From Clostridium tunisiense TJ (GTDB lineage: Bacteria; Bacillota; Clostridia; Clostridiales; Clostridiaceae): a DNA stretch of 64,000 bases. The stretch lies in the NCBI RefSeq assembly GCF_000300195.1, contig NZ_AMQH01000009.1:248001-312000 (forward strand), written 5' to 3'. The notes under the pieces are model-generated. The model was not told where the DNA came from. It searched no databases and saw nothing but the letters and a program-made list of their open reading frames with translations. Position 1 is the stretch's first letter, and every line of letters starts with the position of its first letter. Positions 8,872-17,469 of the stretch are shown in pieces. Made by a program: the position numbers and the translations under genes.

Positions 8872-10834
8872 GGAAACTCCTTCCTTTTTCATTGATACTT
8901 TCTACAAAAGTTGTATAAATTTCAGGAGGTATACTTAAATATAAACTATTAGGACTTTTCAATTGTCTTTTATCCTTAATTACCATATCTTTCTTTTTAT
9001 TATTTTCATCTACAAGCTCTATAAGTTCCTTTTCTAGGGTGCCATTTAAAGCTTTTATTTCCTCATCTTCTTTATAAGGTTCCTCTATCAAAGCTGCAGT
9101 TCTCTGCTGAGATCCTACACTTCTTGAAGCAACCTCCTCATTCCAAACCTCTATAGCATTTCTTACACATAGGGTTCCATAGCCCCAAGTGGGACCTGGA
9201 TAATCTACATCAGTCCTAGTCCTTCTAGCACCTTTCAAAAGAAAATACTTTAGTCTCTGTCCATAAAGATAGGGATCTCTTCCCATAATTAATCCCCATT
9301 GCATAAGAAGAGCTGCTCCTCCTGCCACCGCTGGAGTTGCCATAGAGGTTCCTGATAAAGAATCATATCCCCCACCTGGTATTGGAGCTTCAATATTTTC
9401 TCCTGGAGCAATAACATCAGGCTTTACAGGAACTAAAATTTCATTTCCCCTTCCTGAAAAGCTTGATATTGTTCCATTAATATAGTTATAACTTCCTACA
9501 GTAATTATTGATGGTACTGTACCTGGAATACCTACAGTATTATACACACTAGGATTTAAGAATCTAGTGTTTGGGTTTAGCCCTTCTGCTATAGGAAGCC
9601 ACATATCATATCTTCCCCTTATTCTATTTCCTGGGCTAGTTAGAATTAAAGTCCACACTCCAGCACTTAAAAATTCTGCCTGAGCCACAAGACTTATAAC
9701 AATTTCTCCATTAATATTAAAGGGAGTAGGACCACTATTATAAATGTAGTAAGCATCTGTTCTAATACTTCCCTCAGTAAAGGATCTTGTTAGCCTTAAC
9801 ACCCCTGTTCTACTTCCATTAGGCGCCACAATATCTAAACTTACATCTTTTAAAAACGACTTATATAACTGGAATATTATTCCTCTTTCCTCATTAGCAA
9901 TATTAACATTTATTCTTAATTCTTCCCTTAGATCTCCTCCACTATGATGAGCCTTATCTCCTTCATTTCCAGCTGCAATAGCTATGGTTACTCGCTCCAA
10001 ATTAGCTATGGTTTCAATGTATTGCTCTAAAAGACTTCTTCCATCATGAGCACCATCGTTAGTACTAAAGCTTATATTAATAACGAGAGGTTTATTAAGT
10101 TCATCTGCTCTAGTCACAAGAAACCTTATGCCTCTCATAAGCTGAGTGCTTTTAGCATAATTCATTCTTCCTTCTCTGGTCATCTTTACCATAGCAATGG
10201 AACTTTGAGGTGCCACACCTATATATCTTCTCTCAATGTTTCCACCTGCACAGGCAATACCTGCTACATGGGTTCCATGACCAGCCCTATCTACATGAGG
10301 TACTACGGCAAAGGGGTCTGGTGATTTTAATGCAGCATTAATTTGCTCCCTGTTATAAATTTTCCCATTATCATCTAAATCATAGATATAATCTATTCTG
10401 GTATCTCCATTGGCATCTCTAAAGGCAGGATGAGTATAGTCTATTCCGGAATCAATGAATCCAATTAAAATTCCATTTCCGTTCAACCCATAAATTTGAG
10501 CCGCCTCAGTTACACAAGCTGCTCTATTACTTGGCTCAAAGGTAAGAAATAAATTTTTAGGTAGCTCTATATAAAGTATCTCTCTTATGTTTGCAACATC
10601 TCTTACCACATTAATATTCACAGTGACAATTCCGTAGCCAAAACCTAAGTCCTCAAAGGTTCCCCCTAAGGCTTGAACTTGGGCATTCACAGCCTCCCTA
10701 TTGTCTCCATACAAAATTGCTAGCTCGATCTGTTGTGATGCCAGGGTTTCTTCCCCAAATACTGGTGCCAACTTGGATTTTATCCCTTGTGGTAGATTTA
10801 AAAGCAGGTTTAGTAATCCATCACTTTTTTCCAA
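8861..10834 (-). CDS. S8 subtilisin-like germination-type protease E (canonical triad)
   Basis: 657 residues from a TTG at 10834, chosen because GGAGGGG lies 5 nt upstream; an earlier GTG at 10849 would include the ribosome binding site. This is the most divergent and most canonical member: Asp128 (FIDSGIDYTHP), His186 (GHGTHVAG), oxyanion Asn290 (AAGNEG) and Ser497 (SGTSMATPAVAG) are all present. Residues 35-95 look like an inhibitor-I9-type pro-domain, but the YYLSEDYE signature of the other members is absent. A beta-rich insert spans about 305-410 and a charged linker about 570-625. It still ends with the shared tail (SIPPEIY, then 17 residues). By analogy with CspB, it could cleave a cortex-hydrolase precursor or process its neighbours. 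It heads the E-J transcript after the terminator behind gene D. Confidence 0.92.
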   Translation of the reverse strand: MEKSDGLLNLLLNLPQGIKSKLAPVFGEETLASQQIELAILYGDNREAVNAQVQALGGTFEDLGFGYGIVTVNINVVRDVANIREILYIELPKNLFLTFEPSNRAACVTEAAQIYGLNGNGILIGFIDSGIDYTHPAFRDANGDTRIDYIYDLDDNGKIYNREQINAALKSPDPFAVVPHVDRAGHGTHVAGIACAGGNIERRYIGVAPQSSIAMVKMTREGRMNYAKSTQLMRGIRFLVTRADELNKPLVINISFSTNDGAHDGRSLLEQYIETIANLERVTIAIAAGNEGDKAHHSGGDLREELRINVNIANEERGIIFQLYKSFLKDVSLDIVAPNGSRTGVLRLTRSFTEGSIRTDAYYIYNSGPTPFNINGEIVISLVAQAEFLSAGVWTLILTSPGNRIRGRYDMWLPIAEGLNPNTRFLNPSVYNTVGIPGTVPSIITVGSYNYINGTISSFSGRGNEILVPVKPDVIAPGENIEAPIPGGGYDSLSGTSMATPAVAGGAALLMQWGLIMGRDPYLYGQRLKYFLLKGARRTRTDVDYPGPTWGYGTLCVRNAIEVWNEEVASRSVGSQQRTAALIEEPYKEDEEIKALNGTLEKELIELVDENNKKKDMVIKDKRQLKSPNSLYLSIPPEIYTTFVESINEKGRSFHDK

Positions 10835-10865
10835 TGTTACCCCTCCCACAATATTCTATATATAC

Positions 10866-10877
10866 ATCTTATGCCAC
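10866..10877 (-). promoter_or_regulatory. candidate promoter element before gene E
   Basis: On the minus strand the sequence GTGGCATAAGAT lies 32 nt before the TTG of gene E, with CATAAGAT placed like a -10 box. A very similar GTGGCGAATAAGAT occurs 83 nt before gene B. CATAAGAT resembles sporulation sigma-E type -10 boxes (CATA-N3-T). The -35 region is not convincing, so this is a weak candidate. Confidence 0.25.
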
Positions 10878-10929
10878 TTAACGGTTTTTGTTATAGCTAC
10901 TGTGTTTTAAGATTAAATTTATAACTAAA

Positions 10930-10964
10930 AAAACTATAAGAATCCTTAAAATTCTTATAGTTTT
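10930..10964 (-). terminator. intrinsic terminator after gene D
   Basis: Perfect 14-bp stem (AAAACTATAAGAAT with its complement, 7-nt loop), followed on the minus strand by a run of seven T. It ends the B-C-D transcript and separates it from gene E. It lies 164 nt past the gene D stop. Confidence 0.85.
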
Positions 10965-11127
10965 CATAAAGTTTAATCTTATTGCTTTGTATTTCCTTAT
11001 ATCTAAACTTCTTTCTCTTGAAATAAGTACTTGTTTAATACCCCATTTAGTTCCTATACTTTATCCCATGATTAAACATTTGAATATCATTCTTGCTTCT
11101 CATAAAGGATTTGCTTTATTGATATAT

Positions 11128-13029
11128 TTACAATAATCTATTAATAATCTCTGGTGGTATTCTATTGTGAACATTATGGTTAAAAACTTCCACATATTCC
11201 TCTTTATTTTCTCTTATCACCGGTACATTGGTTTGAATATTTCTAATTACATTAAAAGTGTTCTCTAAGTCTAAAATTCCATATCCCCACTCCTCATTAG
11301 GATAAACATCTCCTGGTCTTTTTCTAGTGCCCCTAATTAAATAGGTTCTCACTTTTCTAGCATAAAGGTTGGGATCATTCCCCTCCACAATACCCCACTG
11401 AAGTATTAAGGCTACTGCACTTGCAAGAACAGCAGCAGCCATACTGGAACCTGTATAAGTAGCTGTTCCACCACCTACCGTTGCTGCTAAAACATCTACC
11501 CCCCCTGAGGTAACATCAGGCTTTATTCTTCCATCTCTTGTAAAGCCTTTTCCTGAGGCTGGATATAATATATTTAAATCTTGATTATAAGTTGCAGTTA
11601 CTATAGCATTTTTCCCAGTAGCTGGAATTTGAATAGTAACGAGAGGATCAGGATTTAAAAACCTGGTTTGAGGGCTCAAAAGTACTCTACTAGATAGCCA
11701 CAAGTCATATCTTCCATTTGCAATAAATTCCCCAATAACTCTAAGTTGCCAAACTCCAGGCTTTACATCTTTGATAAATATTCTAATAAAAATATCACCA
11801 GTTATATTTTCAGGATAAAAATAATCTACATTTATAGTACTTTGTTCAAATAAAAGTTTAAACTGCTGACTTTGACCTCTTCTAATGGGTACCCGCTCCA
11901 CTGATTCTCCACTAGGAGCAATAATTCCTACTGATACCTTATCTGGCTTTTTAGCCCAGAAAAATATAGCAAGACCCTTTTGTGCTGGATCTACATTTAT
12001 CTCTACAATTTGTATATCCCCTGTTTTCTGTAGTATACCGCTGGCATGACCTTCACCTGTGCCTTCATTTCCTGTACCTGCAACTACTATTAACCCTCTT
12101 CTCAAAGAAACAACATCAATATATCTTTCTACTGCAGTGCCACCATCATGACCACCGTAATTAGAGCCTAAAGGTATTAGTATAACCATGGGTCTTTGTA
12201 TGGATTCCCTAATCTCTGCTAAGTAATTCATTCCAAGTAATATATCTGAGGTTTCATATATAGGTGTAGAGATTTCTGTTTCATATATAGCAGCAATTTC
12301 TAAGGATGACTTTTTTGCTTGCTTTAGTTTTACAATAACAAATTCACAATCCGGAGCTCCTCCAACCACTTCTCCTCGACCTCTACCCCCAACAATAGAA
12401 GCTACTGCTGTTCCATGTCCTGTATCATCTCTATGGTTCACTATAGCATATGGATCTCCGCCTGTTAAACTTGCCTGAATAGCTAGGTTAATTTGCTCCC
12501 TATTATACTCTGTTCCAAAACCATAATTTCCTGGTGCTGGTCCTGTCTGAACACTTTGATCCCATATGGTCATAATTCTAGTTCTGTCATCCTCTGTCAT
12601 AAAGTCAATATTCAAGTAATCTATTCCACTGTCTAATATCCCTACAAGCACACCACTTCCTCTTAGATTTAAAAGAGGATTCTCATGAAATAAAGAAATA
12701 TTGGCAGTATTTATTGGAGATAATGCATTAGGGAAAAACACACCACTATATTCAGTGGCTATGAGTACTTTTACATCATTGAAAAGCCTATCTTCCATCC
12801 CCTTCCTAACAGATACTATGGCATAAGATCTAGAAAACGTGTATGCACAAGCATAATCTATTTTTGAAAATGCTTCTACGATATCACCACTAAATTGGGT
12901 TATTAAAGTCACGTATTCATCACTTAAGTACTTTTCTTCACAACCTTGGGGGGTTTGAATTACAGTGGCAAGCTCACTTTGTTCCATATCTATAATTTCT
13001 CTTTTTTCTGATGAATGCTCACAGTTCAT
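11128..13029 (-). CDS. S8 CspA-like protease D (triad present)
   Basis: 633-residue subtilase. Triad residues are present: Asp133 (ILDSGIDYLN), His205 (TGHGTAVA), Ser529 (TGSSMAAAV), with oxyanion Asn321 (TGNEG). The usual SMATP after the nucleophile is SMAAA, so activity is likely but not certain. The pro-domain signature is reduced to YLSDEYVTLITQF near residue 34. A beta-rich insert spans about 340-445. The tail ends RIPPEIINRLL. ATG start with GGAAGGGG upstream, 14 nt after gene C, so B-C-D form one operon that ends at the hairpin near 10950. No signal peptide. A germination protease role is inferred from the Csp family. Confidence 0.9.
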   Translation of the reverse strand: MNCEHSSEKREIIDMEQSELATVIQTPQGCEEKYLSDEYVTLITQFSGDIVEAFSKIDYACAYTFSRSYAIVSVRKGMEDRLFNDVKVLIATEYSGVFFPNALSPINTANISLFHENPLLNLRGSGVLVGILDSGIDYLNIDFMTEDDRTRIMTIWDQSVQTGPAPGNYGFGTEYNREQINLAIQASLTGGDPYAIVNHRDDTGHGTAVASIVGGRGRGEVVGGAPDCEFVIVKLKQAKKSSLEIAAIYETEISTPIYETSDILLGMNYLAEIRESIQRPMVILIPLGSNYGGHDGGTAVERYIDVVSLRRGLIVVAGTGNEGTGEGHASGILQKTGDIQIVEINVDPAQKGLAIFFWAKKPDKVSVGIIAPSGESVERVPIRRGQSQQFKLLFEQSTINVDYFYPENITGDIFIRIFIKDVKPGVWQLRVIGEFIANGRYDLWLSSRVLLSPQTRFLNPDPLVTIQIPATGKNAIVTATYNQDLNILYPASGKGFTRDGRIKPDVTSGGVDVLAATVGGGTATYTGSSMAAAVLASAVALILQWGIVEGNDPNLYARKVRTYLIRGTRKRPGDVYPNEEWGYGILDLENTFNVIRNIQTNVPVIRENKEEYVEVFNHNVHNRIPPEIINRLL

Positions 13030-13043
13030 ATTCTTTCCCCTTC

Positions 13044-15338
13044 CTAATTTTCATTATTTTCTTCATAAATCTTTAGTCTTCTGTAAATACTCATTGGAGT
13101 TTTTGTAAAAATATCTATTCCTAAGCTTTCAGTTCTTATATTATTTTCAGCAACTTCCCCACTTCTTTTTCCTAATAATTCTCCATAACACTCTAAAGAC
13201 TCCATTTTATTTTTAGTTCTGTAGTTCATGTGATTACTTCTTAAATTTTCAAAGGTTCCCAATAAATTTAAAGTCCCATACCCCCACTCCCTATTAGGAT
13301 AAATATCCCCAGCCCTTCTAATTGCTCCAGTTATGAAGTATGCTGCCACAGTGGGCCCATACATGGATGGGTCGTTACCCTGAACCACTCCCCACTCTAA
13401 AAGTAGTGAAGAAGCTCCTGCTAAAACTGCAGCAGCTGCACTGGAACCGCTTATTGTAATAGTTTCATTATTTAGAAAAGTAGTAACTACATCTACCCCT
13501 CCCGTTGCAACTTCTGGCTTAACCCTATTATCCCTGGTAAACCCTCTACCTGAATCTGGCTCTATGGAATTATTACCTTGATTATAAAAGGCTGTGGTTA
13601 CAATGTTATAGGCAGTACCTGGAGCTGTAATGGTTGTATAGGCATCGGGGTTTATGAATCTAGTATCTCCCTTTAAAAGCTCCCTCTGTGGTAGCCAACA
13701 ATCATATCTCCCATCCACAATATATTCTCCATAAACACGAATTTGCCATATACCACCTCGTGCATTTTCAATAAAGATATGAATTACTTCACTTCCTGTT
13801 CTTTCTTCTGGAAAGGCATATTCAATCCTTATGGTGCTTCCTTCAAAAACTAAGTTGTAAATTTCCTCACCTTTTAATTTTATTGGTACTCGTTCAATTA
13901 TTTCTCCACTAGGGGATACTATTCCAATACCAAATTTATCTGGCGAATTTCCGTAAAACTCCAAATGAACTATAGTCTCTACCTCATCAATATTTACCTC
14001 TATACTTCTTACTTCTCCCGTTCTCCTAAAAACCCCGCTGGAATGTGTTCCTGTATCACCCTGATTCCCACTACCTGTTATAAATACTATTCCTCTTCTA
14101 ACAGAATAGTAATCGATAAATCTCTCTAATGCAGAGTTTCCTTCTGCACCGCCGAAATTACTGCTTAAAGGAATTAATATTACCATAGGTCTTCCATATT
14201 TGATTTGTGCCTCAATTAAGTATCTAAGCCCTAGTGCTATATCTGCAGCTTCATACACGGGGACCATAGGGTCTACAATACCACTCCTAAGGAGGGTACT
14301 AGCTTTTGCATACTTTAGCTTTACAGCTATAATTTCACAGTCTGGTGCTGCTCCTCGTGGAATTTTCACTCCAGTTGCTGCTGCAATCCCAGCCATAGAG
14401 GTGCCATGACCTATAGTATCTCTTTGAGGGACAATAGTATAAGGATCTCCCCCTTCTCTTCTTACTTGTATAGCTTGATTAATTTGCTGTTGATTATAAA
14501 CACTTCCAAAGTTAAACCCTGTAGGTGAAACTCCTACTTCTGTGGTTTGATCCCAAAGTTCTAAGATTCTACTTTGCTTATCTAAGGTCATAAATTCTTC
14601 ATTTAAATAGTCTATACCTGTATCTACAATCCCGATAATTGTACCCTTGCCTGTCAATCTAAAAAACTGATTTTCATGGAACTGATTTATATTAGCTACA
14701 GAACTTGGGGATAAAATTGATAAAGTATAGGGATAGCTTCTTTCAATATAAACCAGCCCCTGTACTTCCTGCAAAAGTTGCTGTAACATGCCCTTTTGTA
14801 CTGAAAGCGCTGCCATCAAGGTGCTTATGGTAAAGGCACAGGCATAGCTTATTTTTTTCATACTCTCATAAAATCCCGGCTCTATTTCTACCAAGTAACT
14901 TTCATAGTACTCACTTAGAAATAAATCTCCACATTCAGTTATATTTCCTTCAGCATCCTTTGTTACTCCAAGTAATGGTATGCCTTCTACCGCTAATGGC
15001 TCATCTAAACTTGCTAATATAGAAGTTGGAACCTGAGTTGTTTGCGGTATTTCTGCTATTTCTGGTGGTTGAGCCGTTGTTGCTTCCCCCTGCCCTTCTA
15101 CTTGAATTGGTTCAGTTGTAATTTCTGTTTGAACTTGTTGGTTTTCCTGTTGTGTTTCAATCTGTTGTAATAGCTCAGTTGGTATCGCTGGAATTTCCTC
15201 GCCTCCTTGATTTGCCGTAGCTGGAGCTCCTTGGGCTTCTGATATAGCTCCATTTGATATTAATGGTGTTTCTACAACCCCATTTGTTATCGGCAATTCC
15301 TGTTGAGTAGGCTGTGTAATTTCTCGATTACTTATCAC
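13044..15338 (-). CDS. S8 CspA-like protease C with long Gln/Thr/Pro/Glu-rich N-terminal extension
   Basis: 764 residues, the longest member. Residues 1 to about 115 are low-complexity, rich in Gln, Thr, Pro, Glu and Ala, with repeats such as TQQ and TTEP, and are probably disordered. The pro-domain signature FLSEYYESYLVEIE follows near 140. Triad present: Asp239 (IVDTGIDYLN), His311 (IGHGTSMAG), Ser633 (SGSSAAAAV), oxyanion Asn425. The post-serine Met-Ala-Thr-Pro is replaced by four Ala. Tail KTPMSIYRRLKIYEENNEN. GTG start at 15338 with GAGGAGG upstream, 14 nt after gene B. The extension may serve for localisation or be removed during maturation (inference). Confidence 0.9.
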   Translation of the reverse strand: MISNREITQPTQQELPITNGVVETPLISNGAISEAQGAPATANQGGEEIPAIPTELLQQIETQQENQQVQTEITTEPIQVEGQGEATTAQPPEIAEIPQTTQVPTSILASLDEPLAVEGIPLLGVTKDAEGNITECGDLFLSEYYESYLVEIEPGFYESMKKISYACAFTISTLMAALSVQKGMLQQLLQEVQGLVYIERSYPYTLSILSPSSVANINQFHENQFFRLTGKGTIIGIVDTGIDYLNEEFMTLDKQSRILELWDQTTEVGVSPTGFNFGSVYNQQQINQAIQVRREGGDPYTIVPQRDTIGHGTSMAGIAAATGVKIPRGAAPDCEIIAVKLKYAKASTLLRSGIVDPMVPVYEAADIALGLRYLIEAQIKYGRPMVILIPLSSNFGGAEGNSALERFIDYYSVRRGIVFITGSGNQGDTGTHSSGVFRRTGEVRSIEVNIDEVETIVHLEFYGNSPDKFGIGIVSPSGEIIERVPIKLKGEEIYNLVFEGSTIRIEYAFPEERTGSEVIHIFIENARGGIWQIRVYGEYIVDGRYDCWLPQRELLKGDTRFINPDAYTTITAPGTAYNIVTTAFYNQGNNSIEPDSGRGFTRDNRVKPEVATGGVDVVTTFLNNETITISGSSAAAAVLAGASSLLLEWGVVQGNDPSMYGPTVAAYFITGAIRRAGDIYPNREWGYGTLNLLGTFENLRSNHMNYRTKNKMESLECYGELLGKRSGEVAENNIRTESLGIDIFTKTPMSIYRRLKIYEENNEN

Positions 15339-15352
15339 ACCTAATTACCTCC

Positions 15353-17299
15353 TCAAAACCTACTAGGTTTTAATCTACTATATAATTCCTTGGGAATTCT
15401 TTTGTATATTTGAGAAGATAACACATTAGTATACGATTCCTTTATCTCTTTTTCCTGTTGACCCTTGAGTACTTCTTCAACATTGATTCCATGATTTAAA
15501 TTAATTTTCTCCCCCTCGTAATACTTTAGTCTAGATAAATTAATGGTTTCCTGTCCTGCTATAGCATCAAAGGCTCCTGCGAGATCCAGTATTCCAAAGC
15601 CCCACTCTGGATTTGGATACACATCTCCTGGCCTTTTCCTTGTTCCTCTTATAAGATAATTTCTTATTTCATCTCCATACATTTTGGGATCATTTCCATT
15701 TACTATACCCCATTGTAATAACAAAGCTACAGCTCCTGATAATACTGCTGCCGCAGCACTAGCCCCTGTAACTATTGTGGTTCCTCCACCTACTGCTGTA
15801 GTGAGCACTTCCACTCCGCCGCTTACTAAATCTGGTTTAATTCTATTATCTCTTGTATATCCTATGCCTGAAGAAGGTCCAAGTACATTATTGCTCTGAT
15901 CATAATAACCTGTAGCAATAACACTTCTACTAGTGGATGGAATTGTCAAGGTCATTGCATTTGTAGGACTTAGAAATCTGGTTCCTGGCTTTGCAATTGG
16001 TCTTTGAGGCATCCAAATATCATACTTGCCATTAACAATATAGTCACCATATAGGACTACCTTCCATATACCGGGCTTCAAATCATTAAATATTACTAAA
16101 ATTAACTCACCTCCCGTGGTATTCTCTGGGAAATAATATATTACATTTACTATGGTTTTTTCATAAAGAAAGGTTTTTCTTCCTCTTCCATTTAATCTGG
16201 CTGGTATTCTTTCCATAACTTCTCCCGTAGGGGAAGTAACTCCAATTGATATTCGTTCAGGATAACTACACCAAATGTTAAGAGCTAATCCTCTTTGATT
16301 TGGGTCCACATCTATTTCTACGGTAGCAGTATCTCCTGTTCTAGCTATAACCCCTGCTGTATGGGTTTCAGTATTCCCTTGATTTCCTGTGCCAGTTACA
16401 AAAACTAATCCTCTTCTTATGGCAAATAAGTCAATCAGTCTTTCTATTGCAGCACTTCCATCATGCCCACCAAAATTGGTCCCTAGTGGTATAAAAACCA
16501 CCATAGGTTTTAGTATCTCCCTTTGGACCTCAGTTAAGTAATACATAGCTGTTATTATATCTGCACTTCTATATACCCCTGGTTCATCGTATATTCCTAA
16601 ATTTTGAAGATAAGTACTTACTGTTTCTCTTAGTTTAACTACTATAAATTCACAATCTGGAGCAGCTCCAACCATATCACTATAACCTCTTGCCCCAATA
16701 ATTCCAGCATTTGCAGTGCCATGACCATTGTTATCTCTAGATGGAACTATGGAGTAGGGATCTCCTCCACTTTTTTGAGTTTCAATAGCCCTATTTATAT
16801 CTTCCCTGGTATATTCACTACCGTACCCAATATTAAAGGGTGACCTTCCGCCTTCTATGGTTTGATCCCAGATTCTATCTATTCTAGTTCTTTCATCCTC
16901 AGTCATAAACTCTCTATTAAGATAGTCTATTCCAGTGTCAATCATCCCTACTACTACACCAGTACCCCTTAAATCTAAGGTTCCTCCCTGACTAAATTCA
17001 AGAATATTAGCTGCTTCTATAGGTGATACTTGAGTTAAGGTATAAGGTGCTAATGGATTTACATACTGTATAGTTTCACTTAAGCTTATCAACTCCTGAA
17101 TTCTGCCAGCTTCCACAAAAATAATAGCATTAAAGTCACTTATGGGTAGTGCTCGTGCAAAACCAAGCCTAGCAAATTCTTCTTCTATATCGCCAATATA
17201 TTCAACTGTTAACAGTAAAATCTCCTTAGGATTTCCTAGCTGAGAACTAAAAAATATTTCTCTGCTATTAATGCTACTATATTTCCCTTGTGTACTCAT
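15353..17299 (-). CDS. S8 CspA-like protease B (triad present)
   Basis: 648-residue member. ATG start with GGAGGTG 5 nt upstream. The N-terminus is short and the pro-domain signature degenerate (only TVEYIGDIEEEF near 31 remains). Triad present: Asp121 (MIDTGIDYLN), His193 (NGHGTANAG), Ser514 (TGASAAAAV), oxyanion Asn306 (TGNQG). As in C, the residues around the nucleophile are Ala-rich rather than SMATP, which could weaken or change activity. Tail RIPKELYSRLKPSRF. First gene of the likely B-C-D operon; 170 nt separate it from A, with a GTGGCGAATAAGAT motif like that before E. Confidence 0.9.
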   Translation of the reverse strand: MSTQGKYSSINSREIFFSSQLGNPKEILLLTVEYIGDIEEEFARLGFARALPISDFNAIIFVEAGRIQELISLSETIQYVNPLAPYTLTQVSPIEAANILEFSQGGTLDLRGTGVVVGMIDTGIDYLNREFMTEDERTRIDRIWDQTIEGGRSPFNIGYGSEYTREDINRAIETQKSGGDPYSIVPSRDNNGHGTANAGIIGARGYSDMVGAAPDCEFIVVKLRETVSTYLQNLGIYDEPGVYRSADIITAMYYLTEVQREILKPMVVFIPLGTNFGGHDGSAAIERLIDLFAIRRGLVFVTGTGNQGNTETHTAGVIARTGDTATVEIDVDPNQRGLALNIWCSYPERISIGVTSPTGEVMERIPARLNGRGRKTFLYEKTIVNVIYYFPENTTGGELILVIFNDLKPGIWKVVLYGDYIVNGKYDIWMPQRPIAKPGTRFLSPTNAMTLTIPSTSRSVIATGYYDQSNNVLGPSSGIGYTRDNRIKPDLVSGGVEVLTTAVGGGTTIVTGASAAAAVLSGAVALLLQWGIVNGNDPKMYGDEIRNYLIRGTRKRPGDVYPNPEWGFGILDLAGAFDAIAGQETINLSRLKYYEGEKINLNHGINVEEVLKGQQEKEIKESYTNVLSSQIYKRIPKELYSRLKPSRF

Positions 17300-17469
17300 T
17301 TTTTCACCTCCTATTTATTATTAATGAAAAAGTAATCTTTATAGTACTCAATTCTGTATATAAAGTTTCAGAGTAAAAGCTATCTTATTCGCCACCAAAA
17401 TTTTAAGAATGTAAATATGAATTATTTTATAAATGGAGTAATGCCATTGGCTCCCTAAGTATAAGAATT

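Noticed and set aside
10046..10324. Plus-strand open frames opposite the S8 genes
   Set aside because: They lie antisense to conserved domains, lack ribosome binding sites and their composition mirrors the real genes.
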